Part shown: piece by piece, positions 1 to 14,200 of the stretch
Numbering within the stretch: position 1 is the stretch's first letter
Layout: the number at the start of each line of letters is the position of its first letter
NCBI GenBank assembly: GCA_018287875.1
Contig: JAGVVL010000001.1
Location: 6,758,001-6,822,000, forward strand
Direction of reading: 5' to 3'
Source: Nigrospora sphaerica
Taxonomy: Eukaryota > Ascomycota > Sordariomycetes > Amphisphaeriales > Apiosporaceae
Length of the DNA stretch: 64,000 bases
Translations under genes and position numbers: made by a program
The notes under the pieces: generated by a model
Databases searched by the model: none
Told to the model about the DNA's origin: nothing
The model's input: the letters and a program-made list of their open reading frames with translations, nothing else

Positions 1-794
1 AGTGCCAGCAGTGCAAGGCGGACAACGAGAACTACTGCCCGCACATGGTCGACACGTACGCCGCCCCCTACCCCAAGCACGTCGACCCCGACGAGACTGT
101 CTCGCAGGGCGGCTTCGCCTCGCACATACGCGCCCACGAGTACTTCGTCTTCCCCATCCCCGACGCCATCCCCTCCCACCTCGCCGCCCCCATGCTCTGC
201 GCCGGCCTGACGGTCTGGTCGCCCCTCGTGCGCGCCCACGTCGGCCCCGGCAAGCAAGTCGGCATCGTCGGCATGGGCGGCCTCGGCCACTTCGCCGTCA
301 TGTTCGCCCACGCCCTCGGCGCCGAGGTCACCCTCATCTCCCACTCCCCCGACAAGAAGGACGACGCCCTCAAGCTCGGCGCCAGCCACTTCGTCCACAA
401 CGGCGACGAGGACTGGGCCAAGCCCCTGGCCTTCAAGTTCGACTTCCTCCTCAACTGCGCCGACATGACGCACACCTTCAACCTCGACGACTACCTCTCC
501 ACCCTCAAGGTCGGCGCCCACTTCCACCAGGTCGGCCTCCCCGACGAGGCCCTGCCCGCCATCAAGCCCCAGCAGCTCATGTCCAACTGCGCCAGCATCA
601 CCGCCAGCCACATCGGCTCGCGCCCCGAGTGCCTTGCCATGCTGAAGCTGGCCGCCGAGAAGAACTTGGTCCCCGTGGTCGAGACCATGCCCATCTCGGA
701 GAAGGCAGTCGCCGACGCCATCGAGCGCGTCAAGCACAACAAGATCAAGTACCGTTTCACCCTGACCGACTTTGACAAGGCATTCGGTGCCTGA
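1..794 (+). CDS. Zinc-dependent, probably NADP-linked alcohol dehydrogenase (cinnamyl-alcohol dehydrogenase type), 5' truncated
   Basis: This is the C-terminal part of a medium-chain dehydrogenase/reductase; the 5' end lies outside the window and codons run from base 3. The first residues read CQQCK...YCP, which is the end of the structural zinc-binding loop (Cys-x2-Cys...Cys) of this family. The Rossmann motif GMGGLGH follows at about base 276, with a typical beta-strand and cofactor-binding region after it. The protein ends PFDKAFGA-like at the TGA at 792-794. Known members (Adh6/Adh7/CAD type) reduce aliphatic and aromatic aldehydes in the cytosol with NADPH; the cofactor preference here is inferred from the family. 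No intron is seen in this part. The 3' end faces the mannosidase gene with only about 110 bp between stops, so the transcripts probably overlap. Confidence 0.9.
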   Translation, partial: CQQCKADNENYCPHMVDTYAAPYPKHVDPDETVSQGGFASHIRAHEYFVFPIPDAIPSHLAAPMLCAGLTVWSPLVRAHVGPGKQVGIVGMGGLGHFAVMFAHALGAEVTLISHSPDKKDDALKLGASHFVHNGDEDWAKPLAFKFDFLLNCADMTHTFNLDDYLSTLKVGAHFHQVGLPDEALPAIKPQQLMSNCASITASHIGSRPECLAMLKLAAEKNLVPVVETMPISEKAVADAIERVKHNKIKYRFTLTDFDKAFGA

Positions 795-904
795 AGTAGC
801 GGGTCCCGCGAACTGTCTCCTTTACATAATGTTTATACCGTAACGAAATCCATCACGAAGTCAAACCATAAGAGCCCGTTTCCTCTGGACCCCCCGCTCC
901 CGGC

Positions 905-2726
<1,822 letters not shown>

Positions 2727-3577
2727 GGTGGGGGGGCCCGTCGCACCGGCTATAGCTAGTAAGTAATGGGGCTGGGAGGTGCTGGTCGCACTCGCACTAA
2801 GCGTTCTATGCGAATGAAGCAGAGCGAGGAAGAGATCCGGGACGGAGCGAGAGAATCAAGGCGCGACGAAAGTCAAGCGCATGGGAGGAAGGAACGGAAC
2901 AGAGGTAGACAGCTGATCACCTGGCAATGTCCAAGACATGCGGCCGTGCGGTGGCGTGAAACACTGGGGGCCATTGTTTCGAAAGGACTATGCTGAAAAA
3001 GGGGGAGACGAGTCTGCACCCCTATGACATGTTCCCGTCCGGGGCCGTCCTCGCCTGGGATGGGATCTGGCCAAGGCGTACGTGTCCGAGATCGAGAAGC
3101 GAACCAACAAGCATCGCTGGCCTAAAGATCGTCGGGCGAAGGCTTGGCCTGCGCCGCGACTCCCCGGTTGGACCCATACGCTCGCGCTACCTGCCGTTGT
3201 CAAAATGGAGATTGCCAAGACGGAGGGTACACTCCGACCGACTTTCGCCAAGTTAGCTCCTACTCAAGAAAGTCCCTTTGGTACCTACTATACCTCAGTA
3301 AATGGGACCCCGTGACGGGTAAAGTACAAGGTAGCTATGGGAAAGGAACATGGTTACCAATCTGCCGTATGATAATAAAAATTATGTACGTAGTCACCAC
3401 GACCATGTCAAGGCCGCCGACTCAGGCCCCCCCCGAGAACACTTCTAGATGAATAATTAAACGGCTCCCCCATCAGCAGACAACCATATACCGATCAACT
3501 CTTGAAACATTGCATATTCCAAAGACAAAAAACCCTCGGCCGCGTGCGGGACTTTCCCTTTTGCTGTCCGCCGTCCT
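2727..3577. other. Intergenic: GH47 mannosidase promoter and Stt4 3' flank
   Basis: About 850 bp between two minus-strand genes. The part near 2727 should hold the mannosidase promoter. The part near 3480-3577 is A/C-rich and fits the 3' UTR of the PI 4-kinase gene. ORFs here are short, overlapping and without family resemblance. No RNA gene or repeat was recognised. Confidence 0.6.
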
Positions 3578-6500
3578 CTAGTAGGGAATGCCGTTCGTCA
3601 TCAGCTGGAAGTGATCGTAGACGCCCGTAGACCAGGACCCGGCACTCTTGCGGATGAGGAAGCGCACAAAGTCAGCCGCCTCGCGCTCGTTCTTTTCGAG
3701 AACAAAGCGCTGCTTGAAGTGGGCTACCGTCTCGGGCTTGAAGCAAGGCAAGCCGCTGTCCATCATCAGGAGCACAATCTGGCTCAGCTTCTCGGCGTAC
3801 GGCCGAACGGCCAGGAAAGCCTTGACGCTGAGCTCTTCGAACCAGCGGAACGACTGGTGGTCGGGAGACCCGCCCATGACGGCCAGCATCTCGGCAGTGA
3901 GCTTGAAAGGAGCCCGCTCGAACTTGACGCCTCCCGGCGCAATGTCGAAGCAGAAACCAAAGTCAATGTGCAGAATATGGCCGGCGTCGTCAATCATGAT
4001 GTTGCCGTTGTGCCGGTCTTTGAACTGGAGCAAGAACGAGATGATGGAGTAGGCAGCCATGCTCTTGACAAAGTTGTTGCGCGCCGCCTGGAACCGCATG
4101 CTGTCTTCGTTGCCGTACTTGCTGACAAAGTACTCGTACAGACCATTCACCGCCTCGCGACCCAGCATATCGCGCGAGATGGAGTTGGGGAGCACATCGA
4201 TGACTCCACATCCAGGTGCCGTGGCCGTCACGCGGTAGGGAAACACAAAGACGTCCAGGCCGACGCTGTGGAAGATGCCCCGGAAGGCTGCAATCATCTG
4301 AAGAGCAAGCACATCCTGCCGACAATCGTCACCGACCTTGAAGATGGCCGACTGCCATGTCTCGATGGTGTTGTCCGCGGGTACCGCGCCCGTGCTGCTG
4401 GCCTCCTGAATGGCCTCTTCGGCTTCTTCGACGTCGCGCACCTTGGGTTTCTTGATACGGAAGGTGGCCATGTAAGGAGCCTTTGCGTGAGATTGCAACG
4501 GTTTACCCGACTTCCGGTCAATACCAATGACCACGCCGTCGGGGTTACTCGGCAGATACACGCCCACCTCGAGCTGGATCTGGCGAAGCTCCTCTTCGAT
4601 CTTTTGTTTCTTTTCCGGCTTGGGTCGCTTGATGTACGGCTTGAGCTTGCCAGAAATGCCCGTGACTTCGGCAAAGAAATCAAACTCCTTGTTGTAAAAT
4701 TCTTTATCTTCGGGCGAGAAGTTGTTGATCATCTTCTCCATCACGCTGTCGAGGGCCGGCTTAATGTCGTCCGGCTGTGGTCATGTTAGTAGATAGCAGA
4801 CGGGATGGACAACGGCAACTTACAATGGTGCCATCATCATCCTTGTACGAATTGGCTTTCATATTCCAGATGATCTGGTGCGCAAAGAGTTGAGAGAACT
4901 GCGCAGTCTCCAGAATGTAACGCTCGACATAGCCGAGAGCATCGTAGCGAAGAGCCTGTACAATTTGGGGCACGTAAAAGAAGGTCACGTCCACCGGGTG
5001 GTCTTCCAGTGTCCGCATGGCATACTGAAGAAGGAATGGGTTGTTCCGGTAGACAGGCATGAAGTAGGTCACCGCAGTGACGGGGTTGACCGGTGCCCAA
5101 TACAGCAGATACTACTGTTGTCAGCACGATCCACGAGCTATAAAACCGATGCCGACGGTTTGCGAAGAACGTACCTTGAGCTGTGCGCGGATGTCCCCGG
5201 GAAGCTCCCCGCCGAGCAGAATGGGCAGCGCCTCCGGTTCGTTGATGGCCTTCTCGGGGAAGTTCAGGAGCAGCCAGCGGACCTCGTTGTGCACGTTTGG
5301 GAACGAATATCGGTTGACCAGTTCGATGGCCAGCGAAGGGTCCTCGGCCCAAGCTGTGCGAACCAAGGGCAGGAGGGAGGCCTGGTCCGCCTTGGCCGGC
5401 GTGTTGCCTAAAGGATGAACCCAGACGTTCATACGAGCTTGTTCGCTTTCAAGCAGCAGGTGAAGCAACTGCTCCTTCTGTGCCAGCCCCTTGAATGAGC
5501 CCACCGGATGCGCCGCAATGTAACCAACGCTCTTCATGGCGGCCATTACATCGAATATCAATCGGATCTCCGTCTTCATCTGCAGGATGTTGCTGCCAAA
5601 GGACCACTTGGGGGAGTGCTTGAACCAGCCCAGACCGGCGGACAGAATCTTGTCCTTAAGCCGCCACTGGGTCAGGTTGCTGATGCTCGTACTAGCCTTG
5701 AGAACCCTCAGGCTGAACAAAACGATGCTCAAATTGAGCTCGCGCGCCATGGGATGGGAGGCCGACTTCCGCATCGCTTCCAGCGTGAGATCGAGCATAC
5801 GCAAGAACACCCTCTGCGTATCGGGGCTACTGAGACGGGTTGCGTTGAAGTGGCTGCTGAAAAACTGCATCAGACGCGTGTGGGGAGCTAGGAGGTTGTG
5901 CACCAGGTGACGGCGCTTCACCATGGCTGGATTGTCGCTGGGAGCGAACTCCTCCTTCAGGAAGAAGGGGTCGGGGTGCCTAAACACATTAGCATACGAA
6001 GGGGCGGGTGCTCAGGAGTCATGACGAACATTAACGTGGGGCTGAAAAGTCCAAGACGCTTTTGGATAGTGAGCTCCCACTGTTGGGCAACTTCGGCCAG
6101 GATCCTGGATTCCATTCTGGGGTTCTCGTTCATGACGCCGAGCCAGAGGGACACGCCAAGCTTGATGGCCTCCTTGCTGAAAATGGCGAACGGAAGACTG
6201 ACGAGGTAGTGCGTGATCGCACTCTCGTCCTTGTCCGTCCGACACAGCAAAGCCGCCGCGCGCCGCAGGATGTCGCGCACCTCGGCGATGGGGGTGTTCT
6301 TCCGGGACGCCAGTCGGGATTCGATGTGAGCCAGGGCACTGATCGCATTTGCTATGTTGTTGGGCGGGGATTTGATGAAGGAGGCCCGGCGACCGAGGGG
6401 CATGATGTTGAGAAGCTCCATTCCATGGTCCGGGAGCGACTCGCCGTACCTATACTCTTGTCTCGACGTGTATTGCGCAATGAAGTCCGACGCCGTGTTA

Positions 6501-9500
6501 ATGGCCGTCTCCCCCACCGGGTCCAACGACGTCAGACGGTGGTCAGTAGCGGGGATGGACGAGCCGATTTCCATCGCGAAGGACCGACCAAGCGACATGT
6601 GCCCATAGGCACCCTCGTCGTCGAACTCGGACAGGTAGGTCTGCAAGAGGCCCTTGACATCTGCAGGTGCCAGACCGATCGCGCTCGACACCCAGCCTTG
6701 GGCTTTCTTGTAGAGCCTGTTAAGGGTGACCTTCCGGAACGCGTAGTCATCCGACAGCTCCACGGTGACGTTGCCCAGCTTAGATGTGAAGATAGACCTC
6801 GGGTCATACAGTTCGGTCTCGGCCTCGAGACAACTGGTCCACATCAGGGAGAGCAGTTCCATGAGGGCGAACAGCGACGATCTCTGGCAAAGAGCCGACG
6901 GCACCTCGCGGATAATCTTGTCGGCGCAAACAAGGGCTGCCTGCTGCACGCGTTGAATGCGATGGCAGCAACCGCAGAAGATGGCTGCCAGCTGCGAGGC
7001 GGCATATTGCGCTGAGAAAGTTGCCTGCTTGCCCTCGATAGTCTTGGACAGGTACTTCTCCACGGCAATTGTCATAATGCCCTCCATCACGCTGCTGACC
7101 TCGGGCCTCTGCATACTAGGTTCTAGAAAGTATGAGAGGCCCTTGGTGCAGTCTCCAGCGTCAGCCCGTAGGCTCTCTACAAGGTAGGCGGTATGGAGGA
7201 AGATGGCCTTCCTATAGTTCAACCCTCGGATCTCGCCAGCCTTGAGGGGGACGAGCTCGGCAAGGGATTTCTTGTGCTTTGCCTCTCTCTCGGATGTATC
7301 TCCCCGGCGAAGCACCGTGTTCAGCTCGATGTCACTCTCGTTCTGGTCGCCGCGTTGTTCTGCCACCAACGTCGGTGAATGGATGGCCATGAGGCGCAGT
7401 TCGCCAATGTACTTCTTGCCACGGTCTGATGCGGTATTGAATCCGTGGATGACGATGTTGAACCAGGCGTCGCGAAGAAGGGAGTGGCTATCGTCATCCC
7501 GCGGGGTACGGGCAGCGAAGTCATGCGTAGACATCAGAACCGCGAGCGGTTGCAAAAGTTGCGCGATCTCCCGGGCGGCGAACTCGATGTCAGACTCCTT
7601 GGGCTGGTGAGCCTGCTGAACGTCTCCTTTGGAAACCAATTCTTCCAACAGCGAAGTCACATAGATGTCGAACAAAGGCGAATCCCGCTTGATGTTTGCC
7701 GATATGTAGTTGCGAGCTTTCATGACCTGGTCGCTGTCAGCAATAAACTACGCGTGAGACACCAAGGAGCTTACGGCAGTGAGGACGGAAGCGTTGTCTT
7801 CCGTGAGGGCTGTGTGGCCAATCCTGGAGTACAGTTTCAACAGGGAGCGGAACTCGAGTTGTCCGCCGCTGAGGGCCAAAACGGCACCGCCGGTGATGAG
7901 GTGAGAGTCTACCGACTGATTCACCTTGGAAAGCTTCTGCAGAAGCATAGCCTGGGCTAGAGCCGTGATCTTCTCGTCGTTGCAGATGTTGGCGATGCCA
8001 CAGATTGCCTGGACGATATTGGCATATACCACAGACGTGTCTTCGTCGCCATGGAGCGCTAGGGATATCGCGCTACCAGTTGAGGGCCCCCCCTGATAGA
8101 TGGCATTGGCCGCTGAGCCGTCTCCGATCAAGTCACCGGTCCCATTGGGTATATTATCCTCGGCTCCGGGACTTAGGACGTTGCCAAGAGTGTAGAGGGA
8201 CGTGATGACGGCGTCGTGTGAAAGCATGTGCAAGACATAGGCAAGGCACTTGGAGGCTATGATGACGATGTCGCCTCGGGGCACGGTTTGGACGATGAAG
8301 CGGGGTAACAGGCGACTGACTTTGGGGGCATAGCCCGAATCCAGGCGACACAGGACAGCCATGGATCGAAGGACGGTCGACGCCAATGTCTCATCTTGCA
8401 TCTGACGAGGGTCGAGCAAAGACTCCTCCAGCCATCCCATAAGGGTTTCGGGGTCGGCCGCATCCTCATTGAGCATGGCACAATTCAAAAAGCCAATCAT
8501 AGCAGAAGCCTTGACAGCAAAGGCAAGTTTCTGCTGGGACACGGAGCCCATCGAGATGAAGTCGGCAGTTTCTTCCAGTCGTTCCATTTCCTCGCGCGCA
8601 ATGGTTGCGTATATCTCAAGTGAGCGGAAATCGGCCTCCACACTGCCCGTAGATGCGTTTCGAGTCGTGTTCTCCTTAGACATGAAGAGATCGAGGATAT
8701 GTTTTCCGCGGAGAACCTTGGCATCGGCGTTCAAGAGCGAGGTGGCTGACACAAGAAGACGCATGAAGCTTCGCTGGAGCAGGTCGGCACTAAGCGGCCG
8801 ACCGCCGGCTGCGTATTGCTTCGAGTATCTCTTCCACTCCCTCGCGCTGCGGTCCGAAGTCGGGGCATTTCGGATACACGAAAAAGCGCCCTCTACAGCG
8901 GTCAGAAAGCGCTCTGAGAGCAGAGCGCGCACGCGCTGGATCAAAGCCAATCTTCCACCGGTTTTCCAGAAGTCTGCCTGGGCCGCGGCGGCGTCGATAA
9001 AGCCCAGGAGTGTGATTGCGACGGTTGCAACCCGAATGGCTTCTTCGACGTTCTGGTCCGCATCCTCTTCGGTTTCTGGAGGGGGGATACTCTGAATGGC
9101 GGTATCAATGGCAGTCAAACAGGCCCAGACGTTGTCGGAGACGGTCTCATGCAGATCGGGGTATTTGGTTCCTAGGGACAGGATGGCGGCGGTCAAGTGC
9201 AGGGACAAGGCCTCGATAGGGGACGGGTCGAAGTTTCGGAAGAAAGGCGACGGCAAAAAGGTCTGGGAATGCGCTTCCAGCATATAGGGAGCCAACTGGG
9301 TGACGAGCTTCTGGGCGCTCTGGCTGCTTTGAACGAGAGGCGCGGCCTTACATAGAGCCAGGAGCACCTCGAATTCACGAATGGTCTACATAAGGCTGGT
9401 CAGGGGTTGCCGCAGGGGATTACGGATCTGGGGCGTATTCACCATGGGCACGCGTGACAAGGACTGCCCTCGGGCCGCGCCACCAGAGGTCTCCTTGGCA

Positions 9501-9628
9501 CGGGCATGGCCTCTCGTCGCTTTGCAGAGCCTATCGAGGTCGGAACGGTCGAACGAGGCGACGGAGCTGGTCGCGGACAGCGCAGCGATCTTTTGCAGCG
9601 CCCTGTGGCGAACGTCGCGGGTGCCCAT
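3578..9628 (-). CDS. stt4: Phosphatidylinositol 4-kinase type III alpha, Stt4
   Basis: Exons, all on the complement, are 9443..9628, 7775..9385, 6036..7726, 5175..5979, 4824..5111 and 3578..4774, giving about 1925 aa, the usual Stt4 length. All five introns (57, 48, 56, 63 and 49 nt) keep frame and have fungal consensus signals. Intron 3 has two in-frame donors (6035 or 6029). The C-terminus is the PI3/PI4-kinase catalytic domain: GDDCRQD, then DRHNGN (about residues 1780-1785) and HIDFGF (D about 1798). The block ending in DPFFLKEEFAPSD and the following region correspond to the PIK/accessory helical domain. The start at MGTRDVRHRAL is the first in-frame Met that gives a family-like N-terminus; the frame remains open 59 codons further upstream. 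Stt4 makes PI4P at the plasma membrane for Rho/cell-wall and actin signalling and as a PI(4,5)P2 precursor. It is divergent to the proteasome gene. Confidence 0.96.
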
Positions 9629-10393
9629 GCTTGCGACACACGGGCCGGGGAAAGAGCGGGACAAGCGAGCGACAATATAATTAGGTGAATAGACAGGCAA
9701 AGAGACGAAGAGACGGCACGCTTGACGTGCTGAAGGACACGATTCCTGGGGTTTAGGAAGGTAGGTTGTCCAGTAGAAGGACGCTGAGAAGGAAACACGC
9801 TGCAACGGTCGCGCTGCTTAGGATGATGATAGGCATTCGGCAGGTGGGCGGCCCCCCTGCCTGACCCTGACTGGAGACTGGATGTCTGCCAATTGGAAAT
9901 TGCAAGCAGTGGACTCATCCCTGTCTGAATTTCCCTTGTGGGTATAGTGGCCGCTGAGTCATCCAGTCTGTCCCAGAGCAGCTCTCTCCCAGGGAATTAA
10001 GCAAGAGCTCCTTAGTGGCTCACGAGGTAGCCAGATGGAGGTACCTGCTCAACTGCAGAATGGCACACCACGCCCTGGGTACCTCTAAGCAGCTTGGGTA
10101 CCTACACTGTAGAGTAGTACGGGGGTAAGTGCCACCAAGGGACAGCTCCCCTGCCGTCGTGACAAGGCTGCAGTCCTCCGTAAGCTTGACGCGGCTTGTG
10201 CACGCTGGGAAGCTCAGCTCGAACTGCACCTCATATTCGGGGCCCTCCACTCATCATCATCACCATCGTCAGCCTTCCCAGCACGAACTGGTCCATCGCC
10301 CGCCGCCATCCCAATCAAGCCTTCCCATCGGCTTTCTTGCATTCATCGGGCCACCAACCTCGATCTCGCCGTCGCCCCCTCATACCGCCCAAT
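9629..10393. promoter_or_regulatory. Shared divergent promoter region of stt4 and pre7, with a bZIP-type site
   Basis: About 765 bp between the two start codons. A perfect palindromic TGAGTCA (Gcn4/AP-1 type core) lies at 9955-9961, with a near match (GGACTCA) at about 9911. A GGTGGCACT on the minus strand at 10128-10136 is only a partial match to the yeast proteasome element GGTGGCAAA, so I would not call it functional. Three GGTACCT words occur between 10040 and 10103. Site function is inference from motif matches only. Confidence 0.35.
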
Positions 10394-11257
10394 ATGGCCA
10401 TGTTCAGCCAGAACCCGGTCCTTGACGGACCCAACTACTCGTTCGCCGAGGTGCCGCAGGACCGGGTCGATGGCCTGCGAGAACACCGCTTTAACCCGTA
10501 AGCCCCCACCGTCCGGTCGATGCCGGTCATCCCTGTGATCCCTCCTTCTCATACGTCCCCGGCCCGCAGCTATACCGACAACGGCGGTACCACAGTCGCC
10601 ATCGCCGGCGACGGCTTCTGCATGATGGCTGGCGACACCCGATCCACCTCCGGCTACTCCATCAACACCCGGTACGCCCCCAAGGTCTTCAAGATTGGCG
10701 GCTCGACATCGTCACAGGAAGATGCCACCATCCTGCTCTCCGTTGTCGGCTTCGCTGCCGATGGCGAGGCCCTGAAGGAGCGCCTCGACGCCATCTGCAA
10801 GATGTATCGCTACCGCCACGGCAAGCCCATGACGGTCAACGCATGCGCCAAGCGCCTTTCCACCATCCTCTACCAGAAACGCTTCTTCCCCTACTACGTC
10901 TATGCCATTCTGGGCGGCCTCGACGAGGAGGGCAAGGGTGCCGTCTATAGCTACGATCCCGTCGGCAGCTACGAGCGAGAGCAGTGCCGTGCCGGCGGTG
11001 CGGCTGCTAGTCTGATCATGCCCTTCCTCGACAACCAAGTCAACTTCAAGAACCAATACATTCCAGGCAGTGGTGTAGGCCACGCTCTGCAGGAGCGTGA
11101 GCGGAAGCCGCTGCCGAGGTCCGAGGTCGAGGTGTTGGTCAAGGATGCCTTTGATTCGGCCGTGGAGCGTCACATCGAGGTCGGTGATGGCCTGCAGGTC
11201 ATGATTATTACTAAGGACGGTGTTGAGGAGAAGGTGATTCCCCTGAAGAAGGATTAA
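10394..11257 (+). CDS. pre7: 20S proteasome subunit beta type-6 (Pre7/C5)
   Basis: Exons are 10394..10497 and 10570..11257, giving 263 aa. The 72-nt intron has GTAAGC and CGCAG, and the split codon restores HRFNP-YTDNGGTTVAIAGDGF, the expected start of the beta-6 proteasome fold. The body carries the family blocks MMAGDTRSTSGYSINTR, YYVYAILGGLDEEGKG and YDPVGSYER. As in other beta-6 subunits there is no propeptide Gly-Thr1 active site, so this is a structural, non-proteolytic subunit of the 20S core beta ring (nucleus and cytosol). The start could be Met-1 (10394) or Met-3 (10400); the first AUG is used. An intron after about 35 codons is common for fungal proteasome genes. Confidence 0.97.
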
Positions 11258-14200
11258 GCTACACCTCTAGTCCGCTTGGAATGAGAAATGATCTTTGTAC
11301 TTGTACAGCATGGGCGTAGATTGCATTGGCTCTTCTCGACCTGGTATCTTCTAGTAGTTCCGGAGCTCAGGGGGCAATCAAAGCCCATACCGGCTGGTAC
11401 AAACCGCCCCAAGCCAATCTACCGGTGCTTCCATATACTGCTGGGGTATTATTGCCTACACGCAGGTTGACCCCGGGTCATGCCATGACGTAGCAGATGG
11501 TCACAGGGTGACCAACTCATCATCTGCCTATGAAAACCAATCGGGCCCCTGGGAACCAGTTTCTTAATAACGGAGTGGTTTCAAGTTACTACTAGCCCCC
11601 AGAGGACGAAGCCAGGCTCAGGCGAGCAGATAGATTCCCGCCTTTTAATTTCCTTTGTTTCAGGGTCCGCATTCTCTGTATACTCATTGTTCAAATCAGG
11701 GCAGGGCAGTGTGCTAGAATGGCCACTTAGGTGCCTGGGGAGCACTTTTCAGTCCCCGAACCCGTATTTCTTGACTTAACTGCCCACGGATTCAAGATGC
11801 CCGAGAAGGATTAAATTAAATTGGTAACCCGTAATCGGCGATACAGTTCCCGGCATCCTTCGTATAAGAAAGCTGTTGTTGGCAAATTGTGTGGGCAGAG
11901 GCCTGCCCTCCACCACGCTGGTAGAGCTCTCATCGCCAGCTATGACAGCAACCAGCATTGCCCGACACATTTCCGTGGTGTATAAGACAACACATTGATG
12001 CCCTCGCCGTGTAGCTGCGAACACGCTGTTTTTTAAAAACCAAAAATTATATTCTACTATGTCTTGCTTGACACTACCCCTATCCAACTGACGGGCTTGG
12101 CCCCAATCCGACATTAGGGCCTCCCGCCCAGCACACACACGCATGACGCCCTGATGGTAGCAGTAACAAACTGGCTACGGGAACACCATCTGTGCTTCCT
12201 ACCGTGGCCCGCCTCTTTCATCTCGTTGGCGCTTTTGGGGGGCAATTTGCAAAAGCCATACTGTTCATCTCAAAGGCCTCGAGGAGGATGGTAGAGACGC
12301 GTGAACACATTGTATAAACTGCTAAATTTGGCTCGGGTTTCATATCGTAATTAAGTGGTGAGGAAGCTCCCGTGGCCAGCCCGCTGGCTCGCGGTTGGAC
12401 AAGTCTCGTGTATGCGGACAAGTTTCACACAGTGGCCAGTCATCTTCTGCTACATACCTTCTTACAGATGATCCTAGGCTGGAAAGGAAGCGGGGGGCCA
12501 AAAACCAGCCAAATCGAGCCCGCGAAATACCAATAGATGGTGTGAGTTTTCTCGCGTGGTGTATATACGCGGCGCCGAGTAGTTTATCGTGGGCTGTGGG
12601 GCGATCTCGGGGAGGGTAGTTGTCTCGCGCCTAGCGATAGGCGTTGGAACCTGACCGATACCCGAAAATGCGGCGCTTGCAACCCACGAAATCTTCGACG
12701 GGGGTCTGCCTCCTCACCTACGACGATCCGGGCCTCCGTTTCCTCTTTCCGTCGGTTGCTTTGGGCGACGGCCGGGTGCCCGCGTGTGGGCATGCCACCA
12801 GCCGAAATATGTCAACCTCGCCACACATGCGATAAGTAAGAAGGGGGGTGTGGGGGGCCGCCCTCAGCCCGAGCGCACCAACAGCCAACAGCCACACACC
12901 ACCACTTCAAAGCGGTGTGACGAGCTGGAAAGGGTTGCCGTGCTCGCCCGCAGCCCCCGGCGCTCCCACCTCTTGCATATTGGGAATAACCAACAGTTGC
13001 CTCCTGCCCCCTTGGATTACCACAGAGGAAGGGGGCCCTGTGGTCAACAGCCCCGTCGAGATTCAAGCGGAACGGTCTGAGTGAACGCCACGGGTGACCG
13101 ACATGGATTGGGGGGGGGTAATGGCTATGGGTCGTGTCGGGGTATGTGGGATCCCATCGTATGGGCTCCTGCGTGTAGCATCAAGGACACGTGCCAAAGC
13201 CGACAAGTTGCTATTCTCGGACATATGGCCAGGTTACGTTGGTGGCGGGAAGGGTCCGGGCCCTGGATAGAGGGCTTGGAGAGAGAGAGAGAGAGAGAGA
13301 GCTCGGAGAAGTCTTCTAGTGGCAGAAAAGTCTCTGGTCCTAAACACGCTCGGGCTGAAGAGAGCGAGACGGGCACCTTCTACGGACCACGTTGCACCGT
13401 GGGCTAGAGGTCTTGTTCGGCTAAAACTGGTTTTCATGAGCACGACCAACGCACCAAGCCCTGTCATAGGCCTTCTCGGCGGGACGATTGGTTGCCTACC
13501 CTGTGGCTACTCAGCTGGGACATGACATCGCCCGCCCCCCTGTTGGCTATAAGCCCCCGGGTTGCCAGGGTAAAGGGGGGTTTTCGCCGGGTCCCTGCAA
13601 TACTTGTTACCCAAACTCAAGCACAGAACCTTTTTTTCCTCGGTGGGGGGCGAACACCGGAGCAGGTACGTCAGCTTCTCTGTCCCTCTCATGACAAACC
13701 CCTCCTGTGGTTCACCAATGGGACCATCGTTCGGCTTCACTGCTTAGCTTATTGTACGTTCCCTGCACGTTGTTCATGTTAGAAGCCCCGTCCGCCACCC
13801 CAGTCTCTAGGGGCTAGGTTACCTAGAGTTGCCGCCGACATGGGAGTAAATGACGGGCTTGGACAGAACAAAGACGGTCGTCGGGTTGGGCGGAGGTGAA
13901 ACCAGACCTTTTCCCATCATGGGCTATCAACTCGACTCGCCAACGTCAGTCACCCATGCGAGTTCGTTCGCGAGGCGTACGCCTACTACCAACCTAGTTT
14001 CGGTTTCTGCGATCCGGCCTGACGGTTTGTCCGGGATTTACGTTTGCCGGGCCAAGGGGAAATACAAAGGACGTAGGTGCCTGCCGTTAAAGGAACGGCC
14101 CCCAAGAACGCCGGCCATACGTATGGGACCGAGTCGGTCGGTTTGTTGGTACTGGTGGCAATTTTTGTGTCTCGACTAGCTAAGGCAGCGTATAATTGGG

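Noticed and set aside
3611..4789. 392-codon plus-strand frame opposite the Stt4 kinase domain
   Set aside because: Antisense shadow of the catalytic exon; no domain of its own.
7734..7774. Shorter version of stt4 intron 2 ending at GACAG
   Set aside because: It breaks the reading frame; ending at GACCAG (48 nt) keeps phase and places CTGAC at normal branch distance.
10128..10136. Proteasome-associated control element upstream of pre7
   Set aside because: Only a partial match to GGTGGCAAA and on the opposite strand; one such match is expected by chance.
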